Below are positions 53,624 through 61,688 of a stretch of 64,000 nt of DNA, piece by piece. The notes under the pieces are model-generated. The model was not told the DNA's origin, ran no database searches, and saw only the letters and a program-made list of their open reading frames with translations. How positions within the stretch are numbered: position 1 is the stretch's first letter; the number at the start of each line of letters is the position of its first letter. Source of the stretch: an uncultured Lachnospiraceae bacterium (lineage in GTDB: Bacteria > Bacillota > Clostridia > Lachnospirales > Lachnospiraceae); contig CACYXH010000010.1 of assembly GCA_902778245.1 (NCBI GenBank), forward strand, positions 1-64,000, written 5' to 3'. The translations under genes and the position numbers were made by a program.

Positions 53624-54298
53624 CTAGGGGGCCAAAATAATCTGGTCCACTGTCACAAACTCATACCCCTGATCCAGTAATAAGTCTACCACCTGCAGAG
53701 CAGCCTGCGCCGAAGATGCATAACAATCGTGGAACAAAATGATATCCTGATCTTTCACCTGTTTCATCACTTTCTCCACTGTGGCGGGTACGTTTTTTGT
53801 GGTCCAATCCAAAGTGTCAATGCTCCACATAACCGGCAGCATAGTAACATCGTATTCCAGAGCCTTATTCCACACCCCAAATGGCGGGCGGGCAAACTCC
53901 GTTCCCTCACCGGTAACACGCTCCACCAGCTCACTGGTCTTTTCCAGTTCTTCCGCCGCTGCCTGCTTCTCTATACAGTCCAGTTTCTTGTGACTGTACG
54001 TGTGATTGCCGATCAGATGCCCCTCCTGGTGCATCCGCTCCAAAAGTTCTTCATTTCCCTCAATGTTCTTTCCAATGACAAAGAACGTGGCCTTTACTCC
54101 CCGTTCTTTTAATCCATCCAATATTTGCGCCGTGTAGACCGGATGCGGACCGTCATCAAACGTCAGCGCGATCTGTGGCGTCATTTCCTCCTCCGCCAGC
54201 GTTTTCTCTCCAAACCAAAGAACAAGAACGCAGATCAGCACCGGCACGATCCGCAGATCACGAACAGTTCTAATATTTATCCCAAACCTTTTCTTCAT
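53624..54298 (-). CDS. Polysaccharide deacetylase (NodB homology)
   Basis: The 224-residue exported enzyme has an N-terminal membrane segment (VPVLICVLVLWFGEKTLA) and the NodB motifs: IALTFDDGPHP near residue 43, IGNHTYSHKKL with the metal histidines, EFARPPFGVWN, MWSIDTLDWTTKNVP and ILFHDCYASS. It removes acetyl groups from cell-wall sugar polymers such as peptidoglycan, outside the membrane. The ribosome site (AGGAAT) is weak. It is probably co-oriented with rarA by chance. Confidence 0.87.
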   Translation of the reverse strand: MKKRFGINIRTVRDLRIVPVLICVLVLWFGEKTLAEEEMTPQIALTFDDGPHPVYTAQILDGLKERGVKATFFVIGKNIEGNEELLERMHQEGHLIGNHTYSHKKLDCIEKQAAAEELEKTSELVERVTGEGTEFARPPFGVWNKALEYDVTMLPVMWSIDTLDWTTKNVPATVEKVMKQVKDQDIILFHDCYASSAQAALQVVDLLLDQGYEFVTVDQIILAP

Positions 54299-54368
54299 AT
54301 TCCTGACCGATACAACAGGTTTCCCTATTACTTATGTTTCCCGGCTGCGTATCATGTCAGTTTCTTTC

Positions 54369-55487
54369 CTATAAACCCTGCTTTTCAAACGGAAACCGGT
54401 AAGGAAGATGATAGCGGTCACGGATCTCAATAAACTCTTTCTGGACAGCCTCCCCCACCGGGACGCCTTTATCCTTTCGTTCCTGCCACACCAGATACTC
54501 CTTTTCTCCCGCAGTGTAGATGCGTTCCTGGCCGGGAGCTTTTTCGGAAGAACGTAGCTGCCGCAATATCTCCCCGGTTATTTTTCGGAACTCTTCTTCT
54601 CCCATAAAGAACTCCGGATTGATCACAAGGAAGAAGTGACCCAGATGGTACGGCGTCTTATTTCCATTTTCGTCAATACCGTTTAACATCTTCATAAAGT
54701 TTCCTGCCTGCAATGCCGCGGAGAGGATCTCCACTACCGCAGCGTAACCATAGCCTTTATAACCGGCAAGTTCCTCCCCGATACCGCCAAGGGGCGTCAG
54801 AGCCGCATGGCCCTGCGTAAGATCTTTTAAAATCTGCTGGCTGTCCGTCTTTGCCTTGCCGTCCCGGCCAATTACCATGCCGGCAGGTACCTCTTTCCCG
54901 CTTCTGGCATAGTACTCGATCTTGCCGCGCTGGGTGATGGATGTGGCGCAGTCCAGCACAAACGGAAATTCCTCATCCGTTGGGAAGGCGAAGGTCAGAG
55001 GGTTGGTGCCCAGCATATTCTCCACGCCAAAAGTAGGCGCAATGGACGGTCGCGCGTTCGTCCCTGTGATGCCCAGCATTCCCTGCCGGGAGGCCATCAT
55101 TGCCCAGTACCCGGCGATGCCGTAGTGGGTGGAATTGCGGATCACCGCCATGCCCATGCCGTATTTTTTTGCCTTCTCGATAATGGAATTCATGGCCTTG
55201 TAGGAGGCCACCATACCCATGCCGTCGTGAGCGTCCACCACCAGGGTAGTGACCGTCTCTTTCAATATTTCATATTCCGTCACCGGCTTCTGGATACCGG
55301 CGTTGATCCGGTCAATATAAATGGGTTTGAACCGGTTGCATCCATGACTCTCAATGCCTCTCCGGTCGCTCTCCATCAGAACATCCGCGCAGATTTTCGC
55401 GTCTTCTTCCGGAACTCCCACCGTTTTGAATGCGTCTGTCATAAAATTGCCGATCAAATCCCAGGATACATAAGGTCTCGTCTCCAT
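54369..55487 (-). CDS. Ldh-family (malate/lactate/ureidoglycolate-type) NAD(P)H oxidoreductase
   Basis: From the ATG 55485-55487 (METRPYVSWDLIGNFMTDAF, with GGAGGAGGTACAGC upstream) the protein has 372 residues, the length of the type II malate/L-lactate dehydrogenase family, which is unrelated to classical LDH. Motifs include SDRRGIESHGCNRF, RNSTHYGIAGYWAMMASRQG with the catalytic His, LGTNPLTFAFPTDEEFPFVL and GGIGEELAGYKGYGYA. The substrate (malate, lactate, ureidoglycolate or another 2-hydroxyacid) cannot be fixed from the sequence. The tail ends in FPFEKQGL. Confidence 0.88.
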   Translation of the reverse strand: METRPYVSWDLIGNFMTDAFKTVGVPEEDAKICADVLMESDRRGIESHGCNRFKPIYIDRINAGIQKPVTEYEILKETVTTLVVDAHDGMGMVASYKAMNSIIEKAKKYGMGMAVIRNSTHYGIAGYWAMMASRQGMLGITGTNARPSIAPTFGVENMLGTNPLTFAFPTDEEFPFVLDCATSITQRGKIEYYARSGKEVPAGMVIGRDGKAKTDSQQILKDLTQGHAALTPLGGIGEELAGYKGYGYAAVVEILSAALQAGNFMKMLNGIDENGNKTPYHLGHFFLVINPEFFMGEEEFRKITGEILRQLRSSEKAPGQERIYTAGEKEYLVWQERKDKGVPVGEAVQKEFIEIRDRYHLPYRFPFEKQGL

Positions 55488-55575
55488 GCTGTACCTCCTC
55501 CGTCGTTTCCCCAAACACCCCGTATAGACTATTTTTATAGTAAAGATTATAGCATATATTTATCCCAATACCTAC

Positions 55576-55618
55576 AAAAAATTCCGGCTATCTCTCATTA
55601 TTGAGAAAATAGCCGGAA
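55576..55618 (-). terminator. Terminator after the DUF4250 gene
   Basis: TTCCGGCTAT (55582-55591) and ATAGCCGGAA (55609-55618) with inner CTC/GAG pairing; the minus strand continues into TTTTT. It closes the clpB-DUF4250 unit. Confidence 0.7.
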
Positions 55619-55630
55619 CTTAACATCTGC

Positions 55631-55804
55631 TCACACAAACGCGTTCAACGCTTTATCGTACTCATAGTCAATACTCCGCAGCTTCTCCACAATTTCTTCT
55701 CTGTCAGCGTCTAGTGCCGAGCAAAGCTCATCCAGAGAAGGATAATGGTCGCGAAGCTGCGTATTTACATAACTGAGCAGCATCACCGGGTCATTTGGCA
55801 GCAT
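55631..55804 (-). CDS. DUF4250-family small protein
   Basis: The 57-residue protein starts at the ATG 55802-55804 and reads MLPNDPVMLLSYVNTQLRDH, then YPSLDELCSALDADREEI, ending IDYEYDKALNAFV. This is the full length of the DUF4250 family, whose role is not known. AGGTGAAGTT precedes the ATG. It begins 31 bases after the clpB stop in the same direction, so it is likely transcribed with clpB. Confidence 0.85.
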   Translation of the reverse strand: MLPNDPVMLLSYVNTQLRDHYPSLDELCSALDADREEIVEKLRSIDYEYDKALNAFV

Positions 55805-55835
55805 AACTTCACCTGCTTTCTTATTCTGCCCTCTC

Positions 55836-58436
55836 TTACTCCACCGTAACTTCGGGCTTTACTTTTGCCACAAGTTTTCCATCTTCCACATCCAGAACAA
55901 TGGTGTCGCCCTCCATCACTGTGCCGGAGAGGATCAGCCGGGCTGCCAGCGTCTCCACATTCTTCTGCAGGAAACGCTTCAGCGGACGCGCGCCATAGAT
56001 CGGGTCGTAGCCGCCCTCCACCACATAATCTTTGCCTGCCTGCGTCAGTTCCAGGCGGATATCCTGGCCGGCAAGACGTTTATTCAGGTCATCCATCATC
56101 AGATTAATGATATTGCCGATATTCTCTCTTGTCAACGGTTTAAACATGATGATCTCATCCAGGCGGTTCAGGAACTCCGGACGGAAATGCGCCCGCAGGT
56201 CATTCATTACCATATCCTGATTCTCTGCCCGTATCTCCCCGTTGTCCTCTATGCCGTCCAGAAGATAGGACGAGCCGATATTGGAAGTCATGATCAGGAT
56301 CGTGTTCTTAAAATCCACTGTGCGTCCCTGGGAATCCGTGATACGGCCGTCATCCAGTACCTGCAGCAGCACATTAAACACGTCCGGATGCGCTTTCTCG
56401 ATCTCATCAAACAAAACTACAGAGTATGGTTTCCTGCGGACCGCCTCCGTAAGCTGTCCGCCCTCCTCGTAACCAACATATCCGGGAGGCGCCCCGATCA
56501 GACGGGATACCGAGTGTTTCTCCATATATTCACTCATATCGATACGTACCATGTTCTGCTCGTCATCAAACAGATTTTCTGCCAGAGCCTTCGCCAGTTC
56601 TGTCTTACCTACCCCGGTAGGCCCTAAGAACAGGAAGGAACCGATGGGCTTTGTGGGATCCTTGATACCTGCTTTGGAACGCAGGATGGCATCCGTCACC
56701 TTCTCCACACCGTCATCCTGGCCGATGACACGCTTGTGCAGCTGGCCCGCCAGCGACAGTATCTTGCTGCGCTCTCCCTGGGTCAGCTTCGCAACCGGGA
56801 TCCCGGTCCAGCGGGAAATGATCCGGGAGATCTCTTCCTCCGTCACGCTCTCGTGTACCAGAGACAGATCCTGTTTCTTCACTTTATCTTCCTCGATGGC
56901 CAACTGCTGCTGCAATTTCGGCAATTCACCATACTGCAGCTCCGCTGCCCTGTTCAGGTCGTACTTCTGCTTCGCCAATTCGATTTCTTTATTCATAGCC
57001 TCGATCTGTTCCCGCAGACCGGACAGCTTCTCTACGGAATGTTTCTCGTTGTCCCACTGGGCCTTTTTCGCGTTAAATTCATCCCGCAGTTCTGCCAGTT
57101 CTTTCTGCAGCGTCGCCAGACGCTCCTGGCTGGCCTTATCGGTCTCCTTCTTTAACGCTGCTTCCTCGATTTCCATCTGCATCACGCGGCGCTGCAGTTC
57201 ATCCAGCTCCGTGGGCAGGGAATCCAGTTCCGTCTTGATCAAAGCGCAGGCTTCATCCACCAGATCAATAGCTTTATCCGGCAGGAACCGGTCAGATATA
57301 TAGCGGTGCGACAGGGTAGCCGCCGCCACCAGAGCGCTGTCTGTGATCTTCACACCGTGATACACCTCATAGCGCTCTTTCAGTCCACGGAGGATCGAAA
57401 TCGTATCCTCCACCGTAGGTTCATCCACCAGAACCGGCTGGAAACGCCGCTCCAGCGCCGGATCTTTTTCAATGTATTTCCGGTATTCATCCAGCGTCGT
57501 GGCGCCGATACAGTGCAGTTCGCCCCGGGCCAGCATAGGCTTTAACATATTTCCGGCGTCCATGGCCCCATCCGTCTTACCCGCGCCAACGATCAGGTGC
57601 AGCTCATCAATAAACAGGATGATCTCGCCCTCGCTCTTTCTCACTTCCTCCAGAACGGCTTTCAGACGTTCCTCAAACTCGCCCCGATATTTTGCTCCCG
57701 CCACCAGAGCTCCCATATCCAGCGCAAAAATCTTTTTATTCTTCAAACCCTCCGGGACATCCCCCCGGACAATACGCTGTGCCAGACCTTCCACAACGGC
57801 GGTCTTACCTACGCCGGGCTCTCCGATCAGAACCGGATTATTCTTCGTCTTCCGGGACAGGATGCGGATCACGTTGCGGATTTCCGAATCACGGCCGATC
57901 ACCGGATCCATTTTCTGATTTCTGGCCTTCTCCACCAGGTCTTCGCCATACTTATTCAGCGTATCGTAAGTAACCTCCGGATTGTCTGTCGTTACCCGCT
58001 GATTGCCCCGGACTGTGGAAAGCGCCTGCAAAAAACGCTCTTTTGTGATGCCGTATTCCTTGAAGAAGGATTTCATGGACGGGCTGGGATGATCCACCAG
58101 GGACAGGAACAGATGCTCCACGGAGACATACTCATCTCCCATGGCTTTCGCCTCATCCTCCGCGCTCACCAGAGCCTTATTCAGATACTGTCCAATATAC
58201 GGCTGCCCTCCGGAAACCTTCGTTCTACTGTTCAAAAGCTGCTCCAGACGGTTCTCAAAATGCTCCTTCTGGATTTCCATCTTCTCTACCAGCTTCAGGA
58301 TCAGACTGTCTTCCTGTTTTATTAAACTGTACAGCAGGTGTTCCTGCTCCAGCTCCTGATTTCCGAATTCATATGCGATTTTTTCTAGGTCGTTCACTGC
58401 CTGGATGGATTTCTGTGTAAATTTACTGATATTCAT
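55836..58436 (-). CDS. clpB: ClpB disaggregase chaperone
   Basis: The ATG at 58434-58436 ([20 protein letters not shown], with AGAGGGGGCTT upstream) gives 866 residues. The layout is Clp N repeats (1-145), AAA-1 with [17 protein letters not shown] and [11 protein letters not shown], a coiled-coil M domain (about 390-530, rich in LQKEL and LAELR turns), and AAA-2 with [16 protein letters not shown] and [14 protein letters not shown]. ClpB works with DnaK to pull proteins out of aggregates. The CIRCE element overlapping its promoter indicates HrcA control by heat shock. Confidence 0.96.
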   Translation of the reverse strand: MNISKFTQKSIQAVNDLEKIAYEFGNQELEQEHLLYSLIKQEDSLILKLVEKMEIQKEHFENRLEQLLNSRTKVSGGQPYIGQYLNKALVSAEDEAKAMGDEYVSVEHLFLSLVDHPSPSMKSFFKEYGITKERFLQALSTVRGNQRVTTDNPEVTYDTLNKYGEDLVEKARNQKMDPVIGRDSEIRNVIRILSRKTKNNPVLIGEPGVGKTAVVEGLAQRIVRGDVPEGLKNKKIFALDMGALVAGAKYRGEFEERLKAVLEEVRKSEGEIILFIDELHLIVGAGKTDGAMDAGNMLKPMLARGELHCIGATTLDEYRKYIEKDPALERRFQPVLVDEPTVEDTISILRGLKERYEVYHGVKITDSALVAAATLSHRYISDRFLPDKAIDLVDEACALIKTELDSLPTELDELQRRVMQMEIEEAALKKETDKASQERLATLQKELAELRDEFNAKKAQWDNEKHSVEKLSGLREQIEAMNKEIELAKQKYDLNRAAELQYGELPKLQQQLAIEEDKVKKQDLSLVHESVTEEEISRIISRWTGIPVAKLTQGERSKILSLAGQLHKRVIGQDDGVEKVTDAILRSKAGIKDPTKPIGSFLFLGPTGVGKTELAKALAENLFDDEQNMVRIDMSEYMEKHSVSRLIGAPPGYVGYEEGGQLTEAVRRKPYSVVLFDEIEKAHPDVFNVLLQVLDDGRITDSQGRTVDFKNTILIMTSNIGSSYLLDGIEDNGEIRAENQDMVMNDLRAHFRPEFLNRLDEIIMFKPLTRENIGNIINLMMDDLNKRLAGQDIRLELTQAGKDYVVEGGYDPIYGARPLKRFLQKNVETLAARLILSGTVMEGDTIVLDVEDGKLVAKVKPEVTVE

Positions 58437-58490
58437 AAACAAGCCCCCTCTCAGTGCTATGTATTGAGTTCTTTGTTCTACTTGAACTAT

Positions 58491-58533
58491 AACATAACAC
58501 ATTTTGTTAGCACTGTCAATAGGCGAGTGCTAA
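58491..58533 (-). promoter_or_regulatory. clpB promoter overlapped by a CIRCE operator
   Basis: TTAGCACTG (58507-58515), a 9-base spacer and GAGTGCTAA (58525-58533) form the HrcA-binding CIRCE inverted repeat with one mismatch. On the minus strand TTGACA (58514-58519), 17 bases and TATGTT (58491-58496) make the promoter, so HrcA would cover the -35 box. Confidence 0.9.
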
Positions 58534-58619
58534 TTTTTTGTAAAGATTTTGTGAAGCCTTGATTTTACGGGCTTCACAGGGATTTTTCACTTACTTTCGC
58601 ACGGAGGTTTCTTGGTTTG

Positions 58620-58688
58620 ACCACATTTTTACGACAAATTCTTGGAAAAATATATTCGTCTGATTTTCTTACCACATTTTACAACAAC
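58620..58688. repeat. Direct repeats, probable integrase arm sites
   Basis: ACCACATTTTTACGACAA (58620-58637) and ACCACATTTTACAACAAC (58671-58688) are near-identical copies 51 bases apart, directly behind the integrase stop at 58699. Tyrosine integrases of conjugative transposons use such arm-type repeats at the element end. An imperfect hairpin GTGAAGCC / GGGCTTCAC lies at 58551-58577. The crossover site itself was not identified. Confidence 0.5.
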
Positions 58689-58698
58689 GACTTCTGGT

Positions 58699-59922
58699 TT
58701 ATACCACAGCAGGTACGGTTTCCGGCAGGTTCATTTTAGACATCTCATTCTCCACGTGAGACTTCTCTGCAATATGATTGTAGACATTCATTGTGATCTG
58801 TGCATCTGAATGGCCCATCACATACTGCATAACTTTGGGATTGACACTGTTCTCACCCAGTCTGGTACATCCCGTATGACGAAGGGTATGCGATGAAATA
58901 GGAGGCATCAGCTCCGGCTCTCGCTTCTCTTCTTCTGCCAGTTTGCTTTCTTTCTTATTATAGGCATTGACAATATTTTTCAGAAAACTGTTCACTCCCG
59001 CCGGCATAATTGGACGTCCATGCTTTGTATTGAAGATGAATCCACTGCGTCCACCGATCTCTACATTACTCTGCAAACCAAGCATTAGGTTCAGCTCTCT
59101 CTGTTTACGGAACGCATCATATACCATCTGTGTCATAGGAATATCTCTGATTCCTGCATCCGTTTTGGTTTCTGAATCATGGAAACAATACCCTTCATCA
59201 CCTTCATAATACACAAGCTGTCCACCTACATGGATCTCCCGATTCTTCATATCCACATCTGACCAGGTTAAACCGATGGTCTCACTCACTCTCAGGCAAG
59301 CCCCAAACATAACCTGCATCATTGGAAGATGAGGCTTATACACATTACTCTGTTCAACAAACTTCAGAAGTTTTTCCTGCTGTTCCAGTGTCAGTGCTTC
59401 TTTCTCTTTTACCGGAGCCCCATAATCTCCAAGTGTTCCAGTTACCGGATTCTTGCGGATAATCCCATCTTCCACTGCCAGTTCAAAACTGGGATTCAAT
59501 AAGCCATAAAGACCTTTGATCGTGCTGTGTGCCAGTCCTTCATCTGACAATGCGGAAAAGAATGTCCTTACGTGAGATGTCTTAAAATCCACAACACGAA
59601 TGTTTCCCAAAGTATTTCGTATCCGGTAGTCCCACATACGGATATAATTCTTTTTCGTTCTTTCCTTAATATTCTTTGTTGCCATGTATCGCTCAAACAA
59701 CGTATTTACGGTCAGCTTCTTGACTGATGCATCTGTAATAAGCAAATCATCCATATCCTTATTGATCTTCTTTTCCATTTCTCGCAGACTCGCCAGATCA
59801 GCTGCATAAACCGAATTACGCTTTCCGGTAATTTCATCCTTGTAGCGATACTCATAACGTCCATCCGGACGCTGGTATTCACCTGTTTTTAAATTTCTGC
59901 CTTTATTATCTTTTCTTGCCAT
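58699..59922 (-). CDS. int: Tyrosine-type site-specific integrase of an integrative element
   Basis: From the ATG 59920-59922 (MARKDNKGRNLKTGEYQRPD, with AAAGGA upstream) the protein has 407 residues. The N-terminal arm-binding domain (GRYEYRYKDEITGKRNSVYA) and SAM-like core domain lead to a catalytic domain with the R-H-R-Y set: ACLRVSETIGLTWSDVD, SSHTLRHTGCTRLG, VMGHSDAQITMNVYNH. It is close in kind to integrases of Tn916-type conjugative transposons. Its end faces the clpB promoter region, so the element's boundary probably lies between 58534 and 58690. Confidence 0.92.
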   Translation of the reverse strand: MARKDNKGRNLKTGEYQRPDGRYEYRYKDEITGKRNSVYAADLASLREMEKKINKDMDDLLITDASVKKLTVNTLFERYMATKNIKERTKKNYIRMWDYRIRNTLGNIRVVDFKTSHVRTFFSALSDEGLAHSTIKGLYGLLNPSFELAVEDGIIRKNPVTGTLGDYGAPVKEKEALTLEQQEKLLKFVEQSNVYKPHLPMMQVMFGACLRVSETIGLTWSDVDMKNREIHVGGQLVYYEGDEGYCFHDSETKTDAGIRDIPMTQMVYDAFRKQRELNLMLGLQSNVEIGGRSGFIFNTKHGRPIMPAGVNSFLKNIVNAYNKKESKLAEEEKREPELMPPISSHTLRHTGCTRLGENSVNPKVMQYVMGHSDAQITMNVYNHIAEKSHVENEMSKMNLPETVPAVV

Positions 59923-60146
59923 ATCAATCATTCCTTTCACTTTATTTTTCGTTATTCGGAATGATTTTTGTCCTGTCGGTATCAGTCATATACTGTCTGA
60001 TATCTGCTCACAGATTAACATAATATTTTATGATTTCCAAGGGTAAATTCCTGCAAAATGCTAATTTTTATTTGCCTTTTTTACAGGAATACTTTTCACT
60101 TTTCATTCCGAAGGAAAGTTGTTGTATTTTATCCTCTCATCTTTCA

Positions 60147-60341
60147 TTACACTGCCATTGCATCAATATATTTTTTTATCTTATCCACGTTATAGAGAAC
60201 ACGTCTTCCAACAATCACTCTTGCCTCTGCATAGTCTGCAATTTTCTTTGCAGTTACTTCTCCGCAGGATAACATTGCCATTAATCCTTCAATATCTACC
60301 GTCAGACGGTTCTCAGCCTTATACTCTGTTGTTTTTCTCAT
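60147..60341 (-). CDS. xis: Excisionase (DUF6462-like winged-helix)
   Basis: The 64-residue basic protein (CGEVTAKKIADYAEARVIVG, then RRVLYNVDKIKKYIDAM) has the winged-helix excisionase pattern. GGAGGTAGGTGCATC gives it a strong start. It lies upstream of the integrase gene in the same direction, the standard order. Excisionases bend attachment-site DNA and turn integrase toward excision. Confidence 0.85.
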   Translation of the reverse strand: MRKTTEYKAENRLTVDIEGLMAMLSCGEVTAKKIADYAEARVIVGRRVLYNVDKIKKYIDAMAV

Positions 60342-60348
60342 GATGCAC

Positions 60349-60453
60349 CTACCTCCTTTCCTCCGTATTCTTCTGCATCACCTCCCAGACAGCGGTTATG
60401 TCCGTTGTCAGTACATTGATTTTTTGTTTGAACTTCTTACGATGATTTTCCAT
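60349..60453 (-). CDS. Possible 34-residue peptide gene upstream of xis
   Basis: The frame reads MENHRKKFKQKINVLTTDIT, then AVWEVMQKNTEERR, a charged amphipathic helix, and ends seven bases before the excisionase ATG. The start has no clear ribosome site. Small accessory proteins often stand here in Tn916-like modules, but this one is not recognised. Confidence 0.35.
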   Translation of the reverse strand: MENHRKKFKQKINVLTTDITAVWEVMQKNTEERR

Positions 60454-60690
60454 TCCGTTCGGCGTGTTGGCTTCCATTTGTATATGGCGGTGTCAACGTT
60501 ACATTTGACCTCTATCAGAAATCTTTCTGAATACTGGCAGCTTCTTCTCAAACATACCAGCCGTTGCCGGAGTATCTTCGGTTTCCACATACTATTCTCT
60601 GATACAGCGGTGGAATCCTGTGTTACCTTTAAGCCCGAAAGGCACCCATACAGCTCATTCAATTTTCAAGGTTCAATAATCAAAAGTTTT
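60454..60690 (-). other. Long leader of the excision/integration transcript
   Basis: Transcripts from the promoter at 60727-60755 would run through this stretch before the first likely gene. A few tiny frames occur (for example M-F-E-K-K-L-P-V) but none is convincing. GCC-TTTC-GGGC near 60640 could form a small hairpin. No known regulatory RNA was recognised. Confidence 0.35.
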
Positions 60691-60826
60691 TAGGTATACA
60701 TTTTTGTACCTATTTGATTTAATGCCATTATATCCCCCGTTACTGCTAATGTCAATAGCACTTCATGCGTTTTAGGTTCTTTTTTGTACTCTTTTTTATT
60801 GATTTTCTGCTAGTTTGTGTTATAAT
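60691..60826. promoter_or_regulatory. Divergent promoters with two operator-like repeats
   Basis: Leftward: TTGACA (60750-60755), 17 bases, TATAAT (60727-60732) on the minus strand, toward xis and int. Rightward: TTGATT (60799-60804), 16 bases, TATAAT (60821-60826), toward the XRE gene. Between and around them lie TAGGTATACATTTTTGTACC (60691-60710, near-palindromic) and TAGGTTCTTTTTTGTACT (60773-60790). Their shared TAGGT...TTTTTGTAC core suggests a common repressor, most simply the XRE protein. Confidence 0.6.
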
Positions 60827-60903
60827 ATGGACAAATAGTTATTCATTTTTTGATTTTACTATCTTCAATGGATGTTTATCAGGACTAATGCAGAGGTGGC
60901 TTT

Positions 60904-61473
60904 ATGAATTTTAATCTGAAACTAAAAAAAATCCGGACATTCCGGAAAATGACACAAAAAGAACTGTCAGAGAAGATCGGACTGACCGATCAACATAGAA
61001 TTGTACAATACGAAAAAGGCGTTCGTGTTCCCAAAAAAGATCTGGTCGATAAAATGGCTACAGCTCTTGATGTTAATCCTTATACCCTCTATGATACCGC
61101 TGGACGTGACGCTTCCGAAATGATGGAACTGCTTTTCTGGCTGGATGAATTTAATCCATCTGCCCTGCACCTGTTTCTTCCTCGGAAATTTCCTGGTGAA
61201 AAATGTAATGAAGTAGCAGACACTTCCGTTTACTACCATGATAACGATAGCTGGCCTGCCCATGCTCCTGTCTGTATGTGGTTTGATTATGGGGTTCTGA
61301 ATGATTTTCTGAAAGAATGGGTAGTTCGAATGGATGAACTGAAATCCGGTGTGATTACCAGAGACGAGTATTTTGAATGGAAAATCAATTGGCCGTATAC
61401 CTGTGATGATTGTGGAAAGTTTGAACCTAAGAAACAATGGCGCTCTGCAAAATCAGAACTCAGTGAAACTTAG
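60904..61473 (+). CDS. XRE-family repressor of the integrative element
   Basis: The 189-residue protein starts with a helix-turn-helix (MTQKELSEKIGLTDQHRIVQ at about residues 16-35, then YEKGVRVPKKDLVDKMATAL). Its C-terminal half is a sensor-like region rich in Trp and aromatic residues, including YTCDDCGKFEPKKQW. It is divergent from the xis-int operon and shares a promoter region with it, the usual place of a lysogeny-type repressor. AGAGGTGG precedes the ATG. The signal that relieves it is unknown. Confidence 0.85.
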   Translation: MNFNLKLKKIRTFRKMTQKELSEKIGLTDQHRIVQYEKGVRVPKKDLVDKMATALDVNPYTLYDTAGRDASEMMELLFWLDEFNPSALHLFLPRKFPGEKCNEVADTSVYYHDNDSWPAHAPVCMWFDYGVLNDFLKEWVVRMDELKSGVITRDEYFEWKINWPYTCDDCGKFEPKKQWRSAKSELSET

Positions 61474-61486
61474 CAAAACTTAAATT
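61462..61486 (+). repeat. 25-bp direct repeat, copy 1
   Basis: AGTGAAACTTAGCAAAACTT plus AAATT, overlapping the last codons of the XRE gene. A copy with one change lies at 61600-61624. Each copy itself contains two AAACTTA units. Confidence 0.7.
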
Positions 61487-61512
61487 CACTGCTTTTTTCT
61501 CTTTAGCAAAAG

Positions 61513-61560
61513 AAAAAGCACTGTAAAAACCAATAATCCAACGGTTTTCAGTGCTTTTTT
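61513..61560. terminator. Bidirectional terminator between the XRE gene and the PHP-ATPase gene
   Basis: AAAAAGCACTG (61513-61523) and CAGTGCTTTTTT (61549-61560) with inner AAAACC/GGTTTT form a stem with A- and T-runs on both sides. It lies between the two copies of the 25-bp repeat. Confidence 0.8.
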
Positions 61561-61599
61561 CATGTTTTTCCTATTAAATTTTCCTCAGACACCTATATA

Positions 61600-61624
61600 A
61601 GTGAAACTTAGCGAAACTTAAATT
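61600..61624 (+). repeat. 25-bp direct repeat, copy 2
   Basis: AGTGAAACTTAGCGAAACTT plus AAATT, differing from copy 1 by one base. The two copies bracket the terminator hairpin. They could be remnants of an insertion boundary or protein-binding repeats. Confidence 0.7.
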
Positions 61625-61688
61625 ATGTCCAATATGGAATATACATATTTGTTTGTTCTTGATTTTTTAATCTGATCATCTATGCAAT

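Noticed and set aside
60340..60693. Plus- and minus-strand frames of 84-117 codons upstream of xis
   Set aside because: Neither has a ribosome site or family resemblance, and they lie in the leader of the leftward promoter.
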